This document shows positions 8,479 through 16,834 of a stretch of DNA of 64,000 bases, in pieces. The stretch lies in assembly GCA_027309085.1 (NCBI GenBank), contig DAIDDL010000012.1, forward strand, positions 1 to 64,000. The letters are read 5' to 3'. Made by a program: the position numbers and the translations under genes. The notes beneath the pieces are model-generated. The model made no database searches, was not told where the DNA came from, and worked only from the letters and a program-made list of their open reading frames with translations. The DNA is from Sulfobacillus sp. GTDB taxonomy: Bacteria > Bacillota > Sulfobacillia > Sulfobacillales > Sulfobacillaceae. The first letter of the stretch is position 1. Each line of letters starts with the position of its first letter.

Positions 8479-9504
8479 ATGGATATGCCCCAGGCAATAA
8501 CTGACAAGAGGCAGCGTCCTTTGCGGGACCTGCGTCTGTCTGTCACAGACCGTTGCAATTTTCGGTGTGTCTACTGCATGCCCAAAGAAGTATACGGGGC
8601 AAAATTCCATTTTCTGCCCCGGCATGACTTGCTGAGTTTCGATGAACTCGAGCGGGTGGTGCGGCTGTTTGCCCCTCTGGGAGTGGAGAAAATCCGCCTC
8701 ACGGGAGGCGAGCCGCTTCTGCGGCAAAATGTGGAACAGCTCGTCCGGCAACTGGCAGCTGTCCCCGGGATCTCCGACATTGCCATGACCACCAACGGCT
8801 ACTTTCTTTCCAGAGACAAGGCCAAGGCCCTGAAGGACGCTGGACTGCACCGCATTACGGTCAGTTTGGATGCCCTTGACGACGCGACCTTCGGGAGCAT
8901 CAATGATGTCGGTGCCCCGGTCGAACGTGTGCTGAGCGCGATCCGCTCTGCATCGGCAGCGGGGCTGACGCCGGTCAAAATCAACATGGTGGTCAAACGG
9001 GGAGTCAATGACAAGGCAGTCATTGCCATGGCCCGCCATTTCCGCTTCACGGGACACATCTTGCGGTTTATTGAGTACATGGACGTGGGCAACACCAATG
9101 GCTGGCGGCTTGACGATGTCGTGCCCGCCTCTGAAATCCTGCGCCAGATTCAGACCCACTGGGATGTCGAGCCGATCGCGTCCCATCACACAGGCGAAGT
9201 GGCGCGACGGTTCCGTTACCGAGACGGGGGGGGCGAATTCGGCATCATCTCATCAGTCAGCCAGCCTTTTTGCCAGTCCTGCGGGCGCATCCGCCTCTCC
9301 CCGGAGGGGCGGCTGTATACCTGTCTCTTTGGCAGTGAAGGCTATGACCTGCGTGCCCTGATCCGGGATGGCAACCTTTCCGACCCCGCTGTCTCCGAAG
9401 CCCTGAGTGCGCTGTGGGGACGGCGGACCGACCAGTACTCGCTGGAAAGAACCTCTCAAACCAGCCCCCACTCTAAAGTGGAAATGTCACATATTGGGGG
9501 GTAA
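8479..9504 (+). CDS. moaA: GTP 3',8-cyclase, molybdenum cofactor biosynthesis
   Basis: Radical-SAM enzyme that, with MoaC, makes cyclic pyranopterin from GTP. The N-terminal cluster motif C-x3-C-x2-C is in RCNFRCVYCMP, the SAM-binding GGEP follows (LTGGEPLLR), and the C-terminal cluster cysteines are in CQSCGRIRLSPEG...YTC. The protein ends in Gly-Gly (SHIGG), the functional C-terminal tail of MoaA. I start it at the ATG at 8479, six bases after AAGGAG; a GTG directly before is also possible. The open frame extends 86 codons further upstream without a plausible start. No other moa gene adjoins. Length is 341 residues. Confidence 0.95.
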   Translation: MDMPQAITDKRQRPLRDLRLSVTDRCNFRCVYCMPKEVYGAKFHFLPRHDLLSFDELERVVRLFAPLGVEKIRLTGGEPLLRQNVEQLVRQLAAVPGISDIAMTTNGYFLSRDKAKALKDAGLHRITVSLDALDDATFGSINDVGAPVERVLSAIRSASAAGLTPVKINMVVKRGVNDKAVIAMARHFRFTGHILRFIEYMDVGNTNGWRLDDVVPASEILRQIQTHWDVEPIASHHTGEVARRFRYRDGGGEFGIISSVSQPFCQSCGRIRLSPEGRLYTCLFGSEGYDLRALIRDGNLSDPAVSEALSALWGRRTDQYSLERTSQTSPHSKVEMSHIGG

Positions 9505-9645
9505 TACGGGATCTTCCTGATCCTCCATTACTTGCTCCCTGCATTATTCTCACGCCCCCCTCAACGCCGCATAAGGTAGTCTCGTGATTCGGCCTGCGGA
9601 TCGCGAGACACAGCACCGCGGCTGATATTGAGGAGGGATCTTTAT

Positions 9646-11490
9646 ATGTGCGGCATTGCAGGATGGATCGATTGGCAGCAGGATATCCGTCAGCGGCAAT
9701 CTTCATTGGAAGCCATGGTATCTCCCCTGGCGTGCAGGGGTCCAGACGGCAGCGGGACCTGGGTTACACAGCATGCCGGGATGGGCCACCGGCGGCTGAT
9801 TGTGATTGATCCCGAAGGCGGCATGCAGCCGATGTCCCGCAGAGAGGGGCACAAGGCCTTCACTATTGTCTATAATGGCGAATTATATAACTACCGCGAG
9901 CTGCGGCTCCAGCTTCAAGACCTCGGATATCAGTTTCACAGCCAGTCAGACACAGAAGTGCTGCTGACCTCCTATATTGCCTGGGGCGCTGACTGTTTAG
10001 GTCATTTCAACGGCATCTTTGCCTTTGCGATCTGGGATTCTGCAGACCAGACACTATTTATGGCCCGGGACCGGTTGGGCGTCAAACCCTTATTTTATTC
10101 CCAGATGCCTCACGGGCTGCTGTTTGGATCGGAAATGAAGGCGATTTTGGCGCACCCCCAAATGCCACATACTGTAGACAGCGACGGGCTTGCCGAAATT
10201 TTTGCCCTGGGACCGGCCCACACGCCGGGACACGGTGTTTTTAAAGGGCTGCAGGAATTGACAGCGGGGCAGTTTCTCCTCTACTCCCCCAGCGGACTGC
10301 GGGTGCGGTCCTACTGGCGGCTGGAGTCCCACGAACATCCTGATGACCTCAAAACTACCCAGGACACCGTGCGGTCGCTGCTGGACGATACAGTTCAGAG
10401 GCAGTTGATTGCCGATGTCCCCGTCATCACTCTGCTTTCAGGCGGATTGGATTCCAGTGCGGTCACGGCCCTGGCAGCGAGGCATTTCCAGCAGGAAGGC
10501 CGCGGTCCTCTCAACACCTACTCTGTGGATTTCGTCGACATGGAGAAACACTTTAAGGCGACAAAATTCCAGACCAACCTGGATGCGCCATGGGCCCGGC
10601 GCGTGTCAGACGCCCTGCATACCCGCCACCACCGCATCCTCCTGGATACCCCGGACCTGGTTGACAACCTCCTGGCCTCCATGCGCGCCAGAGATTTACC
10701 CGGAATGGCAGACGTCGACACGTCCTTGCTCGTTTTTGCCCGGGAGATAAAAAAAGACGCAACGGTTGGGCTGTCGGGTGAAGCGGCTGATGAAATATTT
10801 GGCGGGTATCCCTGGTTCCACCATCCCGACGCAATCCGCGCTGACACGTTTCCGTGGGCCCGGCGCTTGAAGGACCGCGTCTCCATCCTCTCCGGGGATT
10901 TCACATCCTACATTAGACCCTTTGAGTATGTGGAGGAGCGCTACCAGGAAGCGCTGGAAGAGGTGCCGCGCCTCAAGGGGGAAACGCCATTTGCCGCCCG
11001 CATCCGCGAAATCGGCTACTTGACCCTTACTCGTTTTCTACCCACCCTGCTGGACCGCAAAGACCGCATGACCATGGCCGTCGGTCTGGAGGTGCGGGTG
11101 CCCTTCTGTGACCACCGGCTCGTCGAATACGTCTGGAACATTCCCTGGGCTATGAAAACTGAGGGAGACCAGCGGAAAGTCATTCTGCGCCAGGCCATGC
11201 GCGGACTGCTGTCCGATGACGTGCTCTGGCGCCAGAAAAGCCCCTATCCGTCGACTCCCAACCCGTCCTACTTCGCGGCCATGCGCTCCGGTCTGGAAGA
11301 GATTCTTCATGACAGCACGTCGCCCTTGCACCAGGTGGTCGATGTAGAGCGGGTCAAAGACGTGATGCGCCAAGGTCCCCAAGCCGAACAGATCCCCTGG
11401 TTTGGCCAGCTGATGGGCAACGCCCAGTTGTTTGCCTTCCTGATTCAGGCGCATCACTGGTTTAAAGAATATCAGGTGCATATCGTATAG
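9646..11490 (+). CDS. asnB: Asparagine synthase (glutamine-hydrolysing)
   Basis: Makes asparagine from aspartate, ATP and glutamine. The start must be the ATG at 9646, because Cys2 is the glutaminase nucleophile after Met removal (MCGIAGW); AGGAGG is 9 nt upstream. The glutaminase domain covers about 1-200, including the RGPDGSG region and YNGELYNY. The synthase domain has the ATP-pyrophosphatase P-loop LLSGGLDSSAV near residue 265 and GLSGEAADEIFGGYPW. At 614 residues it is the Bacillus AsnB/AsnO type. It is transcribed alone and ends at a shared hairpin facing dapA. Confidence 0.95.
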   Translation: MCGIAGWIDWQQDIRQRQSSLEAMVSPLACRGPDGSGTWVTQHAGMGHRRLIVIDPEGGMQPMSRREGHKAFTIVYNGELYNYRELRLQLQDLGYQFHSQSDTEVLLTSYIAWGADCLGHFNGIFAFAIWDSADQTLFMARDRLGVKPLFYSQMPHGLLFGSEMKAILAHPQMPHTVDSDGLAEIFALGPAHTPGHGVFKGLQELTAGQFLLYSPSGLRVRSYWRLESHEHPDDLKTTQDTVRSLLDDTVQRQLIADVPVITLLSGGLDSSAVTALAARHFQQEGRGPLNTYSVDFVDMEKHFKATKFQTNLDAPWARRVSDALHTRHHRILLDTPDLVDNLLASMRARDLPGMADVDTSLLVFAREIKKDATVGLSGEAADEIFGGYPWFHHPDAIRADTFPWARRLKDRVSILSGDFTSYIRPFEYVEERYQEALEEVPRLKGETPFAARIREIGYLTLTRFLPTLLDRKDRMTMAVGLEVRVPFCDHRLVEYVWNIPWAMKTEGDQRKVILRQAMRGLLSDDVLWRQKSPYPSTPNPSYFAAMRSGLEEILHDSTSPLHQVVDVERVKDVMRQGPQAEQIPWFGQLMGNAQLFAFLIQAHHWFKEYQVHIV

Positions 11491-11493
11491 GCT

Positions 11494-11522
11494 CTAGGAG
11501 GGCGGCGCTCCCGCCCTCCTAG
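11494..11522. terminator. Bidirectional hairpin between asnB and dapA
   Basis: Perfect 12-bp arms at 11494-11505 and 11511-11522 lie between the two convergent stop codons, so one structure can serve both transcripts. Confidence 0.75.
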
Positions 11523-11523
11523 C

Positions 11524-12426
11524 TCAGCTGGCCCGAGGCCACGTCGCCTGGGGCACCAGTTGATCCACCAGAGCCCTCAGCTCTTCAAAAGCCCGCGGGT
11601 CACCGGGCGTCGCCAGCGGCAGACGCACGTCGCCTGCATGAAATCCCAGATAATTCATGGCCCATTTCACACTGATCGGATTGGTGTGGCGGAAGAGTTC
11701 TTGAAAGAGTGGCATAAGGGTCGCATTGATCCGCCGTCCCTCTTGCAGATTGCCCTGATTCACGGCCTGGGTCATCCCCTCAATCGCCGGTCCCACCAAG
11801 TGGGAGGCGACACTGACGACACCGTGAGCTCCCAAAGTCAACGCCGTGAAATACATGGCATCATCTCCCGCATAGACGTAGGTTGCCGGAGACACCAGGT
11901 TGATCAGTTCCTGCATTTGGGGGAGGGATCCTGCCGCTTCTTTGATCGCGACGACATTGGGGCACTCCTGAATAATCGTGCGGGCCGTGGCGGGAAGCAA
12001 GTTTACCCCCGTGCGTCCGGGAATATTGTAGAGCATGGCCGGCACTGGCAAGCCTGACGAGATTTCCACAAAATGCCGGATTAATCCTTCCTGAGGGGGT
12101 TTATTGTAATAGGGGCACACCAGAAGCACTCCGTCCGCTCCACCTTCCGCGGCCTGCCATGAAAGCTCACGGCTGTGCCGCGTATTATTCGTGCCGGTGC
12201 CCATCCATAGCGGCACGCTGCAGCCAACTCCATCGCGAACGGCGCGCAGCAGATCCATGCGCTCCCGGTCAGTGAGCGCCGGGGACTCCCCGGTCGTGCC
12301 GGAAAGAATTATACCGCCGCTGCCGTGGGCCACAAGCCAAGCAGCCATCGTAGCCGCTTCTTCATAATCAATTTCTCCGGCAGTGTTAAAGGGGGTAATC
12401 ATCGCAGTGAATATACGGGGTAACAT
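11524..12426 (-). CDS. dapA: 4-hydroxy-tetrahydrodipicolinate synthase
   Basis: Condenses pyruvate with aspartate semialdehyde, the first committed step of DAP/lysine synthesis. The Schiff-base lysine is in VVAIKEAAGSL, the catalytic Tyr in MLYNIPGRTGVNL, and the GTTGESPALT loop near residue 43 binds the substrate. The start is the ATG at 12426 with AAGGAGG 8 nt upstream, giving 300 residues; the frame extends 14 codons further without support. A promoter and a short leader ORF lie upstream. DAP is also needed for the peptidoglycan of spore formers. Confidence 0.95.
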   Translation of the reverse strand: MLPRIFTAMITPFNTAGEIDYEEAATMAAWLVAHGSGGIILSGTTGESPALTDRERMDLLRAVRDGVGCSVPLWMGTGTNNTRHSRELSWQAAEGGADGVLLVCPYYNKPPQEGLIRHFVEISSGLPVPAMLYNIPGRTGVNLLPATARTIIQECPNVVAIKEAAGSLPQMQELINLVSPATYVYAGDDAMYFTALTLGAHGVVSVASHLVGPAIEGMTQAVNQGNLQEGRRINATLMPLFQELFRHTNPISVKWAMNYLGFHAGDVRLPLATPGDPRAFEELRALVDQLVPQATWPRAS

Positions 12427-12489
12427 AAATTTAGCCTCCTTGGAGTAGTGGATAGATTGCCTAGACACGGACGCCGGACCGCGCGAAAT

Positions 12490-12600
12490 TTACGCACGAA
12501 CCGGCCAGGTCTTAACGCCCGGCTTCTTCCACGACTTCTCAGAGACAGCGGCTACACACGAAAATGCGGAAAATTCCCATGACTGTAAAGATCCGGTCAT
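12490..12600 (-). CDS. Short ORF (36 codons) in the dapA leader, possible leader peptide
   Basis: Lies between the dapA promoter and dapA on the same transcript. The ATG at 12600 has an excellent Shine-Dalgarno site (AAGGGAGGAG, 7 nt away). Its C-terminal half contains EKSWKKPGVKTW, four lysines within nine residues, an arrangement reminiscent of amino-acid leader peptides used in attenuation. The reading frame ends 63 bases before dapA. GC-rich complementary segments follow the lysine codons, but I cannot show a terminator/antiterminator pair. It might also be a chance ORF. Confidence 0.4.
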   Translation of the reverse strand: MTGSLQSWEFSAFSCVAAVSEKSWKKPGVKTWPVRA

Positions 12601-12636
12601 GACAATTCTCCTCCCTTCGCAGTGCGCTTTTGTTGC

Positions 12637-12665
12637 ACTATACCACGTTGCCATTCTCGCGTCAA
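12637..12665 (-). promoter_or_regulatory. Promoter of the dapA transcript
   Basis: TTGACG and TATAGT on the minus strand are separated by exactly 17 bases. The predicted start lies about 30 bases before the leader ORF and about 200 before dapA, leaving a long leader. Confidence 0.7.
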
Positions 12666-12987
12666 ATAATCATTCACTCGCCTGCATAGTGCACTGAACA
12701 TAGGGCGGCCTGTGGGCAGGGACGGTCAACTGGCCAGGGAAATGGAGAACATTTGCGGTTTGGCCCCGCTTATGGCATAAAATGATTGGCGAGGGCACAA
12801 TGGCCGCACTCTTGGCTCGACGGACGGACAGATGTGCGGCAGCATACCCTTTCCCTCGTGAAGGGGACTTCATGTCCTGAGACTGTTCCGGGCAGCACAG
12901 GCACTTCGCTCAGCGCCTTTGTTCAGGAGACAAGGTGACCGTCCTGGACACAGGGCGGACGGTTTAGAAAGGCAGGGGAATTCTTAT
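12666..12987. other. Divergent region between the dapA promoter and the aminotransferase gene
   Basis: About 320 bases with no convincing gene. It contains a short dyad TGCATAGTGCA at 12683-12693, a weak plus-strand promoter candidate (TTGCGG at 12753, 17-base gap, CATAAA at 12776), and then roughly 200 bases of leader before the aminotransferase start. I recognise no known riboswitch in that leader; in particular the lysine-riboswitch conserved blocks are absent. Confidence 0.5.
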
Positions 12988-14166
12988 ATGCAATGGGCGT
13001 CTCGGATGGAAAAGATTCCTCCATATCTCTTTTTGGAGCTGGACAACATCATCGCGCAAGAACGGGCTCAGGGCCGCGATATTATCAGTCTGGGCATCGG
13101 CGATCCCGACCGCCCTACGATTCCCGTCGCGGTCGAGGCCCTAAAGCATGCGGTGGACAACCCCGCGACTCACCGCTATCCCAATTATCTGGGCAGCTTG
13201 GAGTTCCGGCAAGCTGTTGCCAATTGGTATGAGCGGCGGTTCCATGTCAGCCTGGACCCCATCCACGAAGTTGTGGGCCTGATCGGGTCTAAAGAAGGGA
13301 TTGCCCACCTGATTTGGGCAATGGCTGAACCGGGTGACATCGTGCTATTGCCCGACCCCGCCTACCCGGTTTATTATACCCAGACGATATTAGCAGGCGC
13401 TGAGCCCTATGCGATGCCCCTGACCGCGGAACACGGCTTTCTTCCGGACCTGCGCGCAATTCCCGACGCGGTCTGGGCACGGGCCAAAATGCTTTGGCTC
13501 AACTATCCCAACAATCCCACCGGCGCGGTGGCTTCCCGCGAATTCTACCAGGAAGCCGTTGACCTGTGCGGACAGCATGACGTATTGCTGTGCAGCGACG
13601 GCGCCTACTTGGAAATGGGCTTTGACGGGTATCTGGCTCCTTCCGTGCTGGAGATCCCCGGGGCAAAAGAGACAGCCATTGAGTTTTATTCCCTGTCAAA
13701 ACCCTTCAACATGACGGGCTGGCGCATTGCTGCAGCCGTGGGCAACGCCTCCGCGGTCCAAGCATTAGGCACCCTGAAGAGCAATCTGGACTCTGGTCCA
13801 TTCACGGCCGTGCAAGATGCCGCTGTCGCGGCGTTGCAGTCAGGCCCCGCCCCGTTCTTCACGGCGATGAACGCCCTGTACCAAGAACGGCGCAATATCG
13901 CCGTGCGCGCCCTGACCTCCATGGGCATTCCCCTTCAGGCTCCGGAGGCCACTTTTTACCTCTGGTTCCAGGCGCCTTTTGGCATGACATCGGCCGAAGC
14001 CACGACGTACTTTATCCGCGAGGCCGGAGTCCTTTTGACCCCGGGAGAAGCTTACGGAACCCATGGCCAAGGGTGGATGCGCATCTCTCTGACCATTGAT
14101 ACGGCCCGGCTGCAAGAGGGCCTGGAAAGGATGGCGGCAGCCATTCAGAAGCGTCCCCCAGTCTAA
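12988..14166 (+). CDS. Class I/II aminotransferase, DapL-like (LL-diaminopimelate aminotransferase candidate)
   Basis: PLP-dependent fold-type I aminotransferase of 393 residues. The substrate-binding N-terminal part contains GIGDPDRPT, NYPNNPTG lies near residue 172, and the PLP lysine is Lys238 in YSLSKPFNMTGWRIA. Those motifs and their spacing match the aminotransferase group that includes Firmicute DapL/PatA-like enzymes. The position divergent from dapA supports a role converting tetrahydrodipicolinate to LL-DAP, but related enzymes act on other substrates. The ATG at 12988 has AGGGGAA about 8 nt upstream. No dapB, lysA or dapF is in the window. Confidence 0.75.
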   Translation: MQWASRMEKIPPYLFLELDNIIAQERAQGRDIISLGIGDPDRPTIPVAVEALKHAVDNPATHRYPNYLGSLEFRQAVANWYERRFHVSLDPIHEVVGLIGSKEGIAHLIWAMAEPGDIVLLPDPAYPVYYTQTILAGAEPYAMPLTAEHGFLPDLRAIPDAVWARAKMLWLNYPNNPTGAVASREFYQEAVDLCGQHDVLLCSDGAYLEMGFDGYLAPSVLEIPGAKETAIEFYSLSKPFNMTGWRIAAAVGNASAVQALGTLKSNLDSGPFTAVQDAAVAALQSGPAPFFTAMNALYQERRNIAVRALTSMGIPLQAPEATFYLWFQAPFGMTSAEATTYFIREAGVLLTPGEAYGTHGQGWMRISLTIDTARLQEGLERMAAAIQKRPPV

Positions 14167-14178
14167 TCCGGCATTCTC

Positions 14179-14898
14179 TCACAGCACCGTGACCAGCGTC
14201 TTCAGATAGCGGACCACACGGCCTGGCCGGCTGTTCAAAACCCGCAGCCCTCCGGGGCCCAGGGGCACAGGCACCACGTCTTCCAGCTCATGGTCGGCGA
14301 GAGGATGGCGGGCATGCTCTCTGAACGCCCGGACCACTTCGTCGGCCGTGTCTGGAACCCGCATCTCGACAGCAATAGCCACACGCCCCGCCCCGTCCTG
14401 GGTATAGCCCCTGACGCGGCAGGCCGCCTCCGCTACGTCCAGCCCCACTTCCTCACGGGCTTCGCGGCGGGCTGAGACCACCGGCAAAAACCGGCCGCCA
14501 ACAATATCCCCCGCGTCAGCCGAGCCGCCGACAGCCTGAATCCAGCCGGGCCGCGATGTTTGGGCGCTCATGACCCCGGCTATCAGACAGTGGTCGCAAG
14601 TGCATAGACAGGCCGCGGCAAACAGCACCCGCACCTGATAAGGGTCGCCCTCAGGCAGATTTCTGCCATAGAGATAGTGCGCATAGTCTGTGACGGCAGC
14701 ATAAATCCGGCTCCCCCCCGTGCGCTCCTCGACACGCTGCACCGAAAGCACGGGCCCCCGGAAAAAATGCGGGGACACTGCGGTCTCCCGCGTCCAGCAC
14801 TCCTCGACCGCCTTCTGCACCTCATCTGGAAGCCACAGTGGAAGAGCATCCACGAACACTTCGACGGCGCCGTCTTCCACCCACCGGGGCAAGTCCAT
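14179..14898 (-). CDS. Nudix-like protein with a degenerate Nudix box
   Basis: 239 residues. The C-terminal half of the Nudix box is good (RREAREEVGLD, supplying the REUXEEXGU metal-binding helix), but the upstream GX5E part is not: Phe stands where the conserved Glu should be, in GGRFLPVVSA. An N-terminal region of about 110 residues precedes the domain. The product may be an atypical hydrolase of nucleotide or sugar diphosphates, with no substrate predicted. The start is ATG 14898 with GGAAGGGAGG about 10 nt upstream. It is 49 nt downstream of the DUF4149 gene and probably co-transcribed. It is convergent with the aminotransferase, 12 nt away. Confidence 0.65.
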   Translation of the reverse strand: MDLPRWVEDGAVEVFVDALPLWLPDEVQKAVEECWTRETAVSPHFFRGPVLSVQRVEERTGGSRIYAAVTDYAHYLYGRNLPEGDPYQVRVLFAAACLCTCDHCLIAGVMSAQTSRPGWIQAVGGSADAGDIVGGRFLPVVSARREAREEVGLDVAEAACRVRGYTQDGAGRVAIAVEMRVPDTADEVVRAFREHARHPLADHELEDVVPVPLGPGGLRVLNSRPGRVVRYLKTLVTVL

Positions 14899-14947
14899 GT
14901 GTTTCTTGCCTCCCTTCCTGACTAGCGCGGCCACAGGTTCCTGGCCT

Positions 14948-15382
14948 TTAGTCTTTGATAAACCACACCTCAATAACAAATCCGACAATCAAAAGGATTC
15001 CAATGACCGTATTAATCATGACCGACTGCCCATGCAGCTGAGCAAATTGACTGGACGTGCTGTGGATATCATTCATCACCCGCAGCAAGCTGTTGGCGTA
15101 CAGCAGTAAAATCCACGAGATCAGCGCCTCCGCGAATAGCACCCAGCCCATCTTCCGGGGGGAAAACCACGCCACGATGAGGGCGCCCACCATAGCGGCG
15201 CCCCCTGCCCACAATCCTATGTCATAATAGGCTGGGAAAATTTGCACCAGCAGCTTTCCCGCGTCCTCCATGGGCAGCACTCTGAACACCGCTTCCGCCA
15301 CCACCAGCGAGAAGAAAATGATGGTCCCTAGCCAAATCCCACTGCCCATGCTCCACAATAGCCGGCCGATCTTGCGCGTCAC
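14948..15382 (-). CDS. DUF4149-type four-helix membrane protein
   Basis: 144 residues with four hydrophobic helices (about 8-32, 48-72, 78-100, 121-142) and the family's typical features: an N-terminal WxGxxxF helix and a mid-protein helix ending FPAYYDIG. The family function is unknown. The start is at 15382. Downstream it continues into the Nudix-like gene. Nothing in the sequence shows a binding site or cofactor. Confidence 0.75.
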   Translation of the reverse strand: MTRKIGRLLWSMGSGIWLGTIIFFSLVVAEAVFRVLPMEDAGKLLVQIFPAYYDIGLWAGGAAMVGALIVAWFSPRKMGWVLFAEALISWILLLYANSLLRVMNDIHSTSSQFAQLHGQSVMINTVIGILLIVGFVIEVWFIKD

Positions 15383-15541
15383 GCTTCCGCCTCCGCTCTC
15401 TAGTCTCTTAAGAATAAATTATGCCCGGCGGACAACACAAGACCTGCCATTTTCTTTCCGGCGGGTTTGGTTGCTCCCAGCGCTCCTTTAAAGTACCATG
15501 AACAAGGACAGCATCTGAGGGCTCACCTGAAAGGATACCGT

Positions 15542-16360
15542 ATGCACGACAAGGTTTCTGCGCGGTTTATCGATATACAGGCATCGCTCGGTCCCGGCCT
15601 CTTCCGGCTTTCGCCCGTGCTTGCGGAAGTTCTCGGGCAGTTTTCCGCCAAGACGGGCGAGTGGGGGGTCATGGTCCGGGAGCACGACCCTTATCTCCTG
15701 CTCGGTCCCAAGGACCGGCGGCTGCCCCATCTAGAGGAGGCCACCCGCTGGGCTTGGCAGCAAGGCTATCCTGTCTTTATGCGCGTCGGCGGGGGCTCCG
15801 TCGTCCTTCTCGACCGGACCTGCCTGAGTTTTGCTGTCTCCATGCCGTGCCGCGACCTGACCGTATGGGAACAAAACTTCCGGGTGATGGCCCAGCCGGT
15901 AATCGACGGTCTCACTATGCTGGGCATTCCCTGCCGTTTTGGCCGCGCCGAAGGCTCCTATTGCGAGGGGCCCTTTGATCTGGTTACCAGCGGCAGCGGC
16001 CAGAAAATTTCCGGAATTGCCCAGGCTATCCGGGGAGGGTCGGCCCTGGTGTCTGGAATGATCCTCGTGGAGCAGGATCCCGTCCGCACCACTCACTTTA
16101 TCCAGGAGTTTTACCGGCGGGCCGGGAGCGGCCAGGTCCTCCGTGAATCCGTGGTGACAGCGCTCAACCGCCTGCCCGGATTTGAAACGGTCACGATAAG
16201 CGCGGTGCGTGATGCTCTGGTGAGAGGATTCGCTGAGACCTTCGACATGCGTCCGGACATCTTGTCTCCACAGGAATGGGCCACCGCCCAAAAACTTGCT
16301 GAAGCCCGCCTGATAGCGGACCCCACAATAAAGGAGAACTGCGATGCATACCACCATTGA
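15542..16360 (+). CDS. Lipoate/octanoate protein transferase family (LipM/LplA-like)
   Basis: 272 residues of the BPL/LplA/LipB fold. The acyl-binding region [20 protein letters not shown] (residues about 79-98) corresponds to the family's RxxGGGxVxHD motif. The invariant lysine is in [10 protein letters not shown] cysteine in [10 protein letters not shown] sits near the position of the LipM/LipL acyl-thioester cysteine, so an octanoyltransferase or amidotransferase is more likely than an ATP-dependent ligase. The ATG at 15542 follows AAAGGA by 7 nt. The 3' end overlaps the cyclophilin start by 17 bases. No lipA or dehydrogenase E2 genes are nearby. Confidence 0.75.
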   Translation: MHDKVSARFIDIQASLGPGLFRLSPVLAEVLGQFSAKTGEWGVMVREHDPYLLLGPKDRRLPHLEEATRWAWQQGYPVFMRVGGGSVVLLDRTCLSFAVSMPCRDLTVWEQNFRVMAQPVIDGLTMLGIPCRFGRAEGSYCEGPFDLVTSGSGQKISGIAQAIRGGSALVSGMILVEQDPVRTTHFIQEFYRRAGSGQVLRESVVTALNRLPGFETVTISAVRDALVRGFAETFDMRPDILSPQEWATAQKLAEARLIADPTIKENCDAYHH

Positions 16361-16772
16361 AACAGACAAGGGCACGATGATTCTCGAACTGTATCCGGAG
16401 GAAGCCCCCGGGACCGTGGCCAATTTTGCGAAGCTGGCCCAGTCAGGATTCTACGATGGCCTGACCTTTCACCGGGTCATACCCAACTTTGTGATCCAGG
16501 GGGGAGATCCCAATGGAAACGGCAGCGGGGGCCCGGGATACACGATCAAATGCGAGACGGAAGGCAACCCGCACAAGCATTTGAGAGGATCCATGTCGAT
16601 GGCTCACCGCGGGAAGGACACCGGGGGCAGCCAGTTTTTCATCTGCCACAGCCCCCAGCCGCATCTTGATGGCATCCACACGGTGTTTGGCCGCGTGACC
16701 GAAGGCCTGGATGTGTTGGACAGCATCCGTCAGGGAGACCGCATGACCCACGTCACCATTCAGGAAGACTAA
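16344..16772 (+). CDS. ppiB: Cyclophilin-type peptidyl-prolyl cis-trans isomerase
   Basis: Cytoplasmic single-domain cyclophilin of 142 residues that speeds proline isomerisation during folding. Canonical motifs are all present: [33 protein letters not shown] and [12 protein letters not shown]. There is no signal peptide. The ATG at 16344 has AAAGGAG about 6 nt upstream, inside the end of the preceding gene, so it is translationally coupled to it. Confidence 0.95.
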   Translation: MHTTIETDKGTMILELYPEEAPGTVANFAKLAQSGFYDGLTFHRVIPNFVIQGGDPNGNGSGGPGYTIKCETEGNPHKHLRGSMSMAHRGKDTGGSQFFICHSPQPHLDGIHTVFGRVTEGLDVLDSIRQGDRMTHVTIQED

Positions 16773-16782
16773 TCGCACCAAT

Positions 16783-16824
16783 GCTGAGGCGCCTCCTCCC
16801 GCAGAGCGGAGGGGGCGCCTCAGC
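16783..16824. terminator. Hairpin between ppiB and the S9 peptidase
   Basis: GCTGAGGCGCC (16783-16793) pairs with GGCGCCTCAGC (16814-16824). It separates two convergent genes. A-rich bases follow on the plus strand rather than a T-run, so the type is uncertain. Confidence 0.6.
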
Positions 16825-16834
16825 AAAAACATCT

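Noticed and set aside
9505-9645. T-box upstream of asnB
   Set aside because: Only the short ACCGCGG is present; the rest of the T-box and room for the specifier stem are missing.
12670-12873. 67-codon minus-strand ORF between dapA and the aminotransferase
   Set aside because: No ribosome-binding site and no protein-like pattern; it also covers the candidate aminotransferase promoter.
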